Source: Glaciecola sp. KUL10 (GTDB lineage Bacteria; Pseudomonadota; Gammaproteobacteria; Enterobacterales; Alteromonadaceae). Taken from it: a stretch of 64,000 nucleotides of DNA. Below are positions 55,026 through 64,000 of this stretch, in pieces (the stretch's first letter is position 1; every line of letters begins with the position of its first letter). The notes beneath the pieces are model-generated. The model had not been told where the DNA came from, did not search any database, and saw only the letters and a list, made by a program, of their open reading frames with translations. The position numbers were made by a program, and so were the translations under genes. The stretch spans positions 1 to 64,000 of the forward strand of contig NZ_BGNG01000013.1 in assembly GCF_003203515.1 (NCBI RefSeq), written 5' to 3'.

Positions 55026-57245
55026 TTACTCGAGAGTTTCGGTAATTACAGTGTCGATAACGTGGATCACACCGTTGCTTGCTGCAATATCAGTCACGGT
55101 TACCGTGGCACCTTGTACATTTAGCACAGTTTGAGGGGTTGATTCTGCAAACCAAACACCACCAACACTGTCACCATTTGTGTCACCCGCTTCTACATCA
55201 CTTGCGAAAAAGTATAAAGGACGGCCAAGGAAGGTTGCTTGCATTGAACCATCTTCACGCATTACTGCTGACAAACCTGGAATACCAGATGCCATACCAT
55301 CTGTCACTAAAACAGGCGGCCAGTTTTCTGAGCATGCGTCATTACAAGCGCTACCAGCGGTGCCTAAGTCATTATCAAAGACATAAAGTGTGAAACCAGG
55401 CTGTGCACTATTGCTACCACCCACCAACAAATTAGATACAGCGTCGTAAGCGACCTCAGCATCTGCGCTATCTGTTGTTTGTGCATAATTTACAATACTT
55501 ATCGCTACATCTTCACCAGAAACGGTATCAACGTTGGCGCCATTCGCAGCATATGCGCCTACAGAGTCGATGGTAGCACCACTAACTACATGCTGAAGCA
55601 ATACTTGAGAAAGGCTGTCAGTGTCTGCCAATAAAGCATCTAAAGTTGCATCGGGTATTTTATCGAAAGCAGCGTTAGTTGGGGCGAACACTGTGAACTG
55701 GCCCGCTTCGTCAGCTAAAGTGGATACTAAATCAGCAGCAGTTAATGCGGCGACCAAAGTGGAAAACTCAGGGTTTGCAAGGGCAATGTCTACAATACTT
55801 AACTCACTATCCGACAACGGAGTCGGTGGCAAAATGACTTGATCGACAATGTGAATGACACCATTGTCAGCCATTACATCTGCAGTCGACACTGCTGATG
55901 TATTCACATAAAGAGTTGAACCACCGAGCGACAATGCGGCATTTTGGCCGTTAGTCATTTCAACCAAGCGCATATCTGATTGAGCGACAGAAACGGCTGC
56001 ATCTTGAAGAATAGTAGCACCAGATATCACATGATAGGTCAGCACGTTTGTGAGTGCATCCGCATCATTTGCCAATGCAGCAAGTGTGGCCTCGTCAACC
56101 TGTGCAAACGCTGCGTCAGTAGGTGCAAATACTGTAAATTCGGTATCTAGGTCCGCTAGAACAGTGTCCAGACCTGTTGATCGCAAAAGGCTCATTAAAG
56201 TAGTGAAACTGCCGGCTTCTACCGCAACATCAACAATGCTTGATGATACTGGTGTAGGAAGCTCTACATCGCCAACGATTACCATATCGATTACGTGAAC
56301 GATACCATTTGCGGTTTGAATATCAGTGACGGTGACATTAGCTCCGCCCACAGTCAGTGAGTCAGTCTCTGGGTTTATTGCAATAGGTATCATTGCCCCT
56401 GACATCGTTTCAACGCTCGTTCCACTGAGAGCGAATGCGTTTATCGCATCAACGGCGGCGCCAGAAACAACATGCTGTAGTAATATTGCAGTTAATGCAT
56501 CTGAGTCCGCTAATATTGCTTCTAACAGGGCAGGATCAATCATTGCAAACGCCGCGTTAGTGGGTGCAAACACTGTGAATTGCGCATCAGGGTCGCTTAA
56601 CGCGCCAACGAGGTCAGCAGTTTGCAATGCAATCACTAATGTACTCAAGTCTGGATTGCCAACGGCAACCTCTGCAATAGTTTGCGCACTTGCATCGGTA
56701 GGCATAGGTGGCATCAAAACAGCATCAATAACGTGGATAATGCCGTTATCTGTCATGATATCAACCGTCGTCACCGTGGATGTATTAACGAGCAAGTTGT
56801 CACCTGATAACGACAAGCCCAAAGAAGCACCATTAACAGTCGCCACAGTTGTTCCCGCAGCTCCGATTGCTGCAGTTGAATCAACTTGGCTATCTAAAAC
56901 GTGGTAAGTCAAGATTTCTGAAAGGCTGTCAGTGTCGTTTAGAAGCGCATTAATTGTTTCTTCGCCTAATAGCTCGAAAGCGGCGTCAGTTGGTGCAAAA
57001 ACAGTAAAGTTACCATCGGCATCATCTAACGTAGCGTCTAGTCCTGTCGCCTGTAATGCAGCTACTAGTGTTGTGAAACTGCCATTAGCAACAGCAGTAT
57101 CAACTATCGTAACCGGCTCAGGTGCAGGCTCAACAACAGGTGGAATGACGACTTCTACCGCATCATCGTCATCATCAAACAAGTCACAACCACTCAACAA
57201 CGTGACCATGCCTACGGCTATGCCTAGTTTTAATAATCTTGCCAT
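55026..57245 (-). CDS. Four-FAS1 lipoprotein with an inserted domain
   Basis: A 739-residue surface or periplasmic lipoprotein. The lipobox LLSG-Cys20 is followed by Asp21 and a run of Asp. Four fasciclin domains lie at about 45-178, 187-325, 335-473 and 482-734, each with TVFAPTxAAF and a NGxIHVID end. The last one is split by ~110 residues (about 590-702) that look like the secreted repeat of unknown function (Lipoprotein_15), with TLYVFDNDLGTAGSACNDAC and ENWPP. FAS1 domains mediate adhesion. The +2 Asp would keep it in the inner membrane under E. coli Lol rules. Confidence 0.9.
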   Translation of the reverse strand: MARLLKLGIAVGMVTLLSGCDLFDDDDDAVEVVIPPVVEPAPEPVTIVDTAVANGSFTTLVAALQATGLDATLDDADGNFTVFAPTDAAFELLGEETINALLNDTDSLSEILTYHVLDSQVDSTAAIGAAGTTVATVNGASLGLSLSGDNLLVNTSTVTTVDIMTDNGIIHVIDAVLMPPMPTDASAQTIAEVAVGNPDLSTLVIALQTADLVGALSDPDAQFTVFAPTNAAFAMIDPALLEAILADSDALTAILLQHVVSGAAVDAINAFALSGTSVETMSGAMIPIAINPETDSLTVGGANVTVTDIQTANGIVHVIDMVIVGDVELPTPVSSSIVDVAVEAGSFTTLMSLLRSTGLDTVLADLDTEFTVFAPTDAAFAQVDEATLAALANDADALTNVLTYHVISGATILQDAAVSVAQSDMRLVEMTNGQNAALSLGGSTLYVNTSAVSTADVMADNGVIHIVDQVILPPTPLSDSELSIVDIALANPEFSTLVAALTAADLVSTLADEAGQFTVFAPTNAAFDKIPDATLDALLADTDSLSQVLLQHVVSGATIDSVGAYAANGANVDTVSGEDVAISIVNYAQTTDSADAEVAYDAVSNLLVGGSNSAQPGFTLYVFDNDLGTAGSACNDACSENWPPVLVTDGMASGIPGLSAVMREDGSMQATFLGRPLYFFASDVEAGDTNGDSVGGVWFAESTPQTVLNVQGATVTVTDIAASNGVIHVIDTVITETLE

Positions 57246-57346
57246 TTCGTTCTCCGAATTAATTTCGATTGAATATCAAGTGTTCGGAGTGATTACGCAA
57301 AAAAAATCTGTGCAGATTATTAAATAAAAGTAATGTTAAGTTTTGG

Positions 57347-59446
<2,100 letters not shown>

Positions 59447-59587
59447 TTATGACAAAAATAAAATCAAATAACGAGCATTGTTTTTTACGCTTTACTTACA
59501 TCAATGATCAACTATTTAACATTTTGATTGTACCGATTAGAAATTGCGCATTATGCTATAGATTGAATGCAATAAAGGACAATACCA

Positions 59588-61753
59588 ATGCCGTTAGATA
59601 GTCAGCAAAACGAAGACTTAAAACATTTTTCAACTTGCACACTATGTGAAGCTATGTGTGGAATAGAAGTCACTACACGGCAAACTAATGGTGAAAATCA
59701 AATCGTTTCGATAGTAGGCGATAAGGCCAATCCCTTTAGCAAAGGTCACGTGTGTCCTAAAGCAAAGGCGCTGAAAGACTTGTATGACGACCCCGATCGC
59801 ATCAAGTCTCCAATGAAAAAGGTGAACGGTGAATGGCAAGAGATTTCTTGGGATGAAGCAATTGAGTTCGCCGCCAAGGGCATACACGATACTCAAGTCA
59901 AGCACGGAAATAACGCGGTTGCTACGTATTTAGGAAACCCAAACGCTCATAATCATGGCGCTATTCTATTTGGTCCATATTTTTTTCGAGCATTGAAATC
60001 ATTTAATCGCTTTTCAGCGACGTCTGTTGATCAATTACCTCATCATATCGTGAGCTATAAGTTATTTGGACACCAGAACCAAATCCCGGTCACAGATATC
60101 GATAATAATGAATATTTCATAATAATTGGCGGTAACCCACTGGCTTCTAACGGCAGCATAATGTCCGTCCCATACGTCAAAAAGCGCCTCAAAGCAATTC
60201 AACAAAAGGGCGGAAAGGTTGTCGTTATCGACCCGAAAAAGACTGAAACCGCTGAAGTGAGTAGTGAGCACTTGTTTATCAAGCCTGGCACAGATGTCTT
60301 ATTGCTCTTGTCCATGCTTAATAGTTTGTTTTCACAAAATCTAGCGAATCCTGAGCACTTGCTAGAATTTGCCAAGGACTTACCTTTAGTTGAAGATTAC
60401 GTAACCAACTTTACGCCAGAAAAAACAGAAGAAGCAACAGGTATCAGCGCCGAACAGGTACACCGTTTGGTCAAAGAATTTAGCGAAGCCCAATCAGCAT
60501 CATGCTATGGCAGGATGGGCGCCAGTGTGCAACGCTTCGGTACGCTTACACAATATCTAATTATGCTGTTTAATATGCTAACAGGGAACTTAGACAAACG
60601 TGGTGGAATGATGTTTACTCAACCGGCGGCAGATTATCTCCCTCATTCAGGACATGGTAGCTTAGCCAAGGGGCACACGCGCGTTAGAGGACTCCCTGCC
60701 TTTGCTGGCGAATATCCGGTCTCGGCGCTTGCCGAAGAGATTACAACACCTGGAGAAGGACAAATAAAGGCTATCGTAATTGGTGCTGGTAATCCAGTTT
60801 TGACAACCCCAAACGGCCAACAGCTTGATAATGCGTTTAAATCACTGGATTTCGTTGTCGCTGTAGACTTTTACATTAACGAAAGTAATCGCCATGCTGA
60901 CGTAATACTGCCACCTGTAACCGCACTCGAACGGGATCATTATGATATTGTTTTCCACAAATTCGCTGTTAGAAATTCAGTTAAATACTCCCCGGCTGTA
61001 TTTCCATTATTAGAAGAACAGCGAACTGATTGGCAAATTTATTTATCACTAACGCAAAAACTTGAAGCACTTCGTGATCCAGAAAATTCCGAGCAATCGG
61101 CATTAAAATATAAAGCTCTCTGGCATAAGACACCAACAGGTGTAGTCGACGATTTATTGAAAACAGGTCGTTATGCTAAATTAGTATCAGGTCTGAGTAT
61201 CAACACTTTAATCAACAACCCTCATGGTATTGATTTAGGTGAATTACAAAGTGATTTACCAAATGCTTTGTTTACCAAAGACAAATCAATAAATTTAAGT
61301 TTTGACTTTTTTATGCCTGATATAAAAAGAGTGAATGAATACTTCTACAACGAAGTTGGTAAGGAGTCTCCTTTATTACTGATAGGAAGGCGTCATTTAA
61401 AGTCAAACAATTCATGGCTACACAATAGTAAAAGAATGGTTAAAGATACCACTAGATGCACAGCGCAAATCCACCCTACTGACGCAAGTGCATTTGGAAT
61501 CGAAAATGGCAGTTTGGTTACCGTCAGGTCACGAGTAGGTCAAATTATCATTGAAGCTGAGATCACAGAAAAAGTGATGCGTGGTGTTGTTTGTATCCCC
61601 CACGGATGGGGACACAATAAACAAGGGATTCAGTGGCAGCATGCACAATCAATTGCGGGTGTGAGCTGCAATGATCTCACTGATGAAATGATTTTAGATG
61701 AGCTTTCTGGAAATGCTGTGTTAAATGGCGTGCCTGTTACAATTAGTGCATAA
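59588..61753 (+). CDS. Molybdopterin (bis-MGD) oxidoreductase
   Basis: A 721-residue member of the formate dehydrogenase/DMSO reductase superfamily. N-terminal Cys17, Cys20, Cys24 and Cys56 (CTLCEAMCGI and CPKAKAL) should bind a 4Fe-4S cluster, followed by the cofactor-binding MoCo domain (AVATYLGNP, IGGNPLASN, GAGNPVL, ADVILPPVTALERD) and the C-terminal aspartate-decarboxylase-like lid (LLLIGRRHLKSNNSW, HPTDASAFGI). No partner subunit, signal peptide or Tat motif is seen, so it is cytoplasmic and perhaps single-subunit. The substrate is unknown. It is divergent from fadH. Confidence 0.88.
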   Translation: MPLDSQQNEDLKHFSTCTLCEAMCGIEVTTRQTNGENQIVSIVGDKANPFSKGHVCPKAKALKDLYDDPDRIKSPMKKVNGEWQEISWDEAIEFAAKGIHDTQVKHGNNAVATYLGNPNAHNHGAILFGPYFFRALKSFNRFSATSVDQLPHHIVSYKLFGHQNQIPVTDIDNNEYFIIIGGNPLASNGSIMSVPYVKKRLKAIQQKGGKVVVIDPKKTETAEVSSEHLFIKPGTDVLLLLSMLNSLFSQNLANPEHLLEFAKDLPLVEDYVTNFTPEKTEEATGISAEQVHRLVKEFSEAQSASCYGRMGASVQRFGTLTQYLIMLFNMLTGNLDKRGGMMFTQPAADYLPHSGHGSLAKGHTRVRGLPAFAGEYPVSALAEEITTPGEGQIKAIVIGAGNPVLTTPNGQQLDNAFKSLDFVVAVDFYINESNRHADVILPPVTALERDHYDIVFHKFAVRNSVKYSPAVFPLLEEQRTDWQIYLSLTQKLEALRDPENSEQSALKYKALWHKTPTGVVDDLLKTGRYAKLVSGLSINTLINNPHGIDLGELQSDLPNALFTKDKSINLSFDFFMPDIKRVNEYFYNEVGKESPLLLIGRRHLKSNNSWLHNSKRMVKDTTRCTAQIHPTDASAFGIENGSLVTVRSRVGQIIIEAEITEKVMRGVVCIPHGWGHNKQGIQWQHAQSIAGVSCNDLTDEMILDELSGNAVLNGVPVTISA

Positions 61754-61772
61754 GCGGTCACCCAGAAATGGG

Positions 61773-62699
61773 TTAATTGTATCTATCAGCAATGTCTAAA
61801 CTGGTACGTAAACCTGACTCATCCAGTAGTTCGTTCATTTCTTTGTGCAAGGTCAACGGATAAGCATCTATTTGTATTTGTGTGTACACTCCGTTGGCAT
61901 GCATAATTTTTAACGCGGTATTGAACTCCTCGATAAATGCTCGTGTTTGTACAGTATCGTTGCACATGATGTGGCCAAGAGAGTAACTCGGGCTACCTGC
62001 AATTTTATAGTGAAAGGACTCTCGCAGCACATCTGGATATGCTCGGTGCAATAAAATCGGTGTTGCCACTAAATATGATGAGCGAGATGCGAGAAATAAC
62101 CTGACTTCAGCAGCAAATCCTGTGGTAGAGGCCAACTCTTGTCGGAAAGCAGGGGCGAGTGATTTTATTTGCTGATCCATAAAGTTTCCGTAGGACCTGT
62201 TTCTAGTATGAAACAGTAAAAAGTCGTCAACATGATTGGCAAGGTCGACCAAGCTTTTGATTTCACCTTGTTCATTTAGCACATCTGCAATCGACTCATT
62301 AGCGTTGTTTGAAAAAATACGTGAACTAGCGGTGATACCTGTTGGCAGTGAAAAGAGGAATTCATCAATACGTTCTTTAGTTTTAATCTTAGCAGGTGTA
62401 CAAGTTGGGCGAGGACTTCGCAATGAAAGCCACACTCGCTCGCTAGGGAGTACTTGGAAGACTATTTTTTTGTTTAACATGTTTTGAGCATGTTCTTTTA
62501 CCACAAAGTCTATTTCAACCGACTCTTTTCTATTAAACGCTTCAGCTCGTGTTGAATCGAAGAAAATGAAGTCGATGTCATAAGATGCTACCTCTTCGCT
62601 ATAAACAGAAGTGGTAAAAAAAAGACACAAAAAACTTGCCGATAAACACCTAAGGTATTGAAGTGTAAAAAGCCAGTCCGCTTTCAAACCTGTGCTCAT
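61773..62699 (-). CDS. Periplasmic solute-binding-like protein
   Basis: A 308-residue protein with an N-terminal hydrophobic segment (about 17-34, SASFLCLFFTTSVYS). The body has an alpha/beta plan and a region (ERVWLSLRSPRPTCTPAKIKTKERIDEF) seen in type-2 periplasmic binding-like proteins of marine gammaproteobacteria. No transporter genes are adjacent, so a sensory or accessory role is possible. It converges on the molybdopterin gene. Confidence 0.55.
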   Translation of the reverse strand: MSTGLKADWLFTLQYLRCLSASFLCLFFTTSVYSEEVASYDIDFIFFDSTRAEAFNRKESVEIDFVVKEHAQNMLNKKIVFQVLPSERVWLSLRSPRPTCTPAKIKTKERIDEFLFSLPTGITASSRIFSNNANESIADVLNEQGEIKSLVDLANHVDDFLLFHTRNRSYGNFMDQQIKSLAPAFRQELASTTGFAAEVRLFLASRSSYLVATPILLHRAYPDVLRESFHYKIAGSPSYSLGHIMCNDTVQTRAFIEEFNTALKIMHANGVYTQIQIDAYPLTLHKEMNELLDESGLRTSLDIADRYN

Positions 62700-62831
62700 A
62701 AGATACTCAATGGTTTGAAAAGCTCGAATTGTAGATAAGCTAATAAGATCATCATGATCCCCTTAATTATTATTGATAATCTACACAAGTTAAATATCAA
62801 TGCAAACAAGTATTTAGCCCGCATCTATTCG

Positions 62832-63023
62832 TTAGTTCCTTTTATCGCGTTTCCAGGTGCCACCATACTGATAATCTAAGCTCGTTTTGTATGTCTGTTG
62901 GCAGTACTTACAAATCAAAACCCACGAAGGATACTCAGCATTCCTGACTCTGAACAATACGGGTTGTACCGTTGCACAAATAGCACATCCCCTCTTGGGC
63001 TTTTGTCTGCTTTTCTTACCCAA
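62832..63023 (-). CDS. Small zinc-ribbon protein
   Basis: A 63-residue basic protein with two CxxC pairs: Cys13/Cys16 and Cys38/Cys41, spaced as a zinc ribbon, and Lys/Arg-rich ends. No enzyme fold is recognised; nucleic-acid or protein binding is possible. It starts six bases after the stop of the NAD(P)-binding protein gene, so the two form an operon. Confidence 0.65.
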   Translation of the reverse strand: MGKKSRQKPKRGCAICATVQPVLFRVRNAEYPSWVLICKYCQQTYKTSLDYQYGGTWKRDKRN

Positions 63024-63029
63024 GCAAGC

Positions 63030-63662
63030 TCACTTAAATACTTGTAATTTAATCATTTCATATGCCACTTGGTTAGCACCCACTGGTTTGTATTTTGCTA
63101 GTTTTCCAACCATAAAGGGTGCTAAAAACTTAGATAGTGAAATTCCAAGTGCCTCTGCGTAACGGGTCTCTTTTCTTTCTCCCAACAGCAAAGATGGCCG
63201 AACAGCTGCAGCATTATCAAGTTGAGGCATAGTCAAAATAGCGTTCTCAACTTCTCCTTTTACTCGTAAATAAAAGTTTTTACTCTTCGCATTGGCTCCC
63301 ACTGATGAAATCCAAACAAAGCTGATGCCCCGTTGAGCTCGAGTGAGTTGAGCGGCGACGTGCACAAATTCAAAATCCACTCGACGGAATGCCTTCTCGC
63401 TACCTGCTTTTTTGATAGTAGTGCCTAAACAGCAATACACGTGATCCACGCTAAAATATCCTTGGTAGTCTTGAAGAAAATCAAAGTCAATTACCAAAGC
63501 TTGAATTTTGTTCATTGGATCATGGAAATCACTGTCTTGCAGTGGACTGCGCACGAGGCAAGTAATCGCGGTATATCGAGGGTCCTGACAGAGTTGGTTG
63601 ACCAATGCTTTACCGACCAGACCTGAAGCACCTAATACTAACGCTGTATACTGTCTTGACAT
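63030..63662 (-). CDS. HTATIP2-like NAD(P)-binding protein
   Basis: A 210-residue atypical SDR with the glycine motif LVLGASGLVGKALVNQL (8-24), VYCCLGTTIKKAGSEKAFR, FVWISSVGANAKSKNFYLRVKGEVE and VRPSLLLG. These match the HTATIP2/YwnB-like branch of NAD(P)-binding proteins. The YxxxK pair appears as YLRVK. The substrate is unknown. It is co-transcribed with the zinc-ribbon gene and divergent from the peptidase gene. Confidence 0.8.
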   Translation of the reverse strand: MSRQYTALVLGASGLVGKALVNQLCQDPRYTAITCLVRSPLQDSDFHDPMNKIQALVIDFDFLQDYQGYFSVDHVYCCLGTTIKKAGSEKAFRRVDFEFVHVAAQLTRAQRGISFVWISSVGANAKSKNFYLRVKGEVENAILTMPQLDNAAAVRPSLLLGERKETRYAEALGISLSKFLAPFMVGKLAKYKPVGANQVAYEMIKLQVFK

Positions 63663-63736
63663 ATCTACCTTTTCAAATTTTTGCTATGTTAATACTTTGA
63701 ACAATGAAGACAGAACTAGGACATAACAAAAATAAC

Positions 63737-64000
63737 ATGAATAAACGAATTAATACCCTGCTAGGCCTAATTGGGTTCAGCATGATTCCATTAATTAGCT
63801 CGGCTAACGCTGAACAACTCACTATTGAACGCATCATGCAAGCCCCGTCTTTATCGGGACAGTCTCCTGTTGGCCTTAAAGTGTCTCCTGACGGTCAACG
63901 GGTCACTTTTTTGAAAGGTAAAGTAGACGATTACGAGCGCTATGACCTGTGGGAATACCATATTGCCAGCGGCAAAACACAGATGCTTTTTGACTCCAAC
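63737..64000 (+). CDS. Dipeptidyl-peptidase IV-type S9 peptidase, 5' part
   Basis: The first 88 codons, cut by the window edge. A signal peptide (about 1-24, ending SSANA) is followed by LTIERIMQAPSLSGQSPVGL, KVSPDGQRVTFLKG and YDLWEYHIASG, the start of the eight-bladed propeller typical of S9B dipeptidyl-peptidases. The catalytic domain lies beyond the window. Confidence 0.8.
   Translation, partial: MNKRINTLLGLIGFSMIPLISSANAEQLTIERIMQAPSLSGQSPVGLKVSPDGQRVTFLKGKVDDYERYDLWEYHIASGKTQMLFDSN

Noticed and set aside
56326-56907. Plus-strand 193-codon frame antisense to the FAS1 gene
   Set aside because: It is opposite a clear multi-domain gene, has Ala/Ser/Val-rich low-complexity content caused by the repeat codons, and lacks a ribosome binding site.
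55026-57245. Tandem repeats that might be read as a CRISPR-like or satellite array
   Set aside because: The repeats are protein-level FAS1 domains about 420 bases long with divergent DNA, not short identical repeats with spacers.

Overview
The window is a gene-dense, AT-rich stretch of chromosome from a marine gammaproteobacterium, most likely Alteromonadales (Alteromonas/Glaciecola/Paraglaciecola-like). This is inferred from the gene families: FabR with a fatty acid desaturase, cysJIH, EfpL (YeiP), YihG-type acyltransferases, a TRAP transporter with a NarL-type two-component system, a CLCA_X protein, many GGDEF/EAL proteins and a dipeptidyl-peptidase IV. I see no rRNA, tRNA, CRISPR array, insertion sequence or prophage. 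No gene looks clearly broken. One gene runs off the right edge, and the left edge may clip another.

Layout. 1-5.5 kb: a membrane-anchored RRM protein, a DUF5610-like protein, trmA, and fabR divergent from a desaturase across a palindromic operator. 5.6-12 kb: a degenerate-GGDEF/EAL protein, then the cysJIH sulfate-assimilation operon, whose leader has a strong inverted repeat over the cysJ ribosome binding site. 12-16 kb: an outer-membrane protein with a DUF2333 protein, a small PspC cluster that includes a 35-codon membrane peptide, and dusA with an odd 5' flank. 16-21.6 kb: a GGDEF-EAL/PAS pair and the formaldehyde-detoxification pair frmA-fghA. 21.8-29.3 kb: a tight five-gene set of two diguanylate cyclases, two YihG-type acyltransferases and a YbdG-type mechanosensitive channel.

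29.3-45 kb holds mostly single genes: a YggN-like protein, a giant propeller hybrid histidine kinase, an NSS symporter, SDR and DCC proteins, msrA, a PhoD-like phosphatase, a flavodoxin overlapping a CLCA_X protein, an orphan ExbD and a YgjV protein. 45-50.6 kb is a TRAP uptake system (dctP-dctQ-dctM) divergent from a Cache-domain histidine kinase and LuxR-type regulator, probably a self-contained unit that senses and imports an organic acid. 50.6-64 kb carries a soluble PAS/MCP protein, efpL, a large conserved protein of unknown role, a four-FAS1 lipoprotein with an inserted domain, fadH divergent from a molybdopterin oxidoreductase, a periplasmic binding-like protein, a small zinc-ribbon protein with an NAD(P)-binding protein, and the start of a DPP IV peptidase.

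Themes are c-di-GMP signalling (four GGDEF/EAL-type proteins), membrane lipid adjustment (FabR/desaturase, acyltransferases, MscS) and redox or sulfur metabolism. The best candidates for something undescribed are the c-di-GMP/acyltransferase/MscS operon, the cysJ leader hairpin, the membrane-tethered RRM protein, the FAS1 protein with the inserted domain, and the LPD1/CLCA_X protein overlapping a flavodoxin gene.
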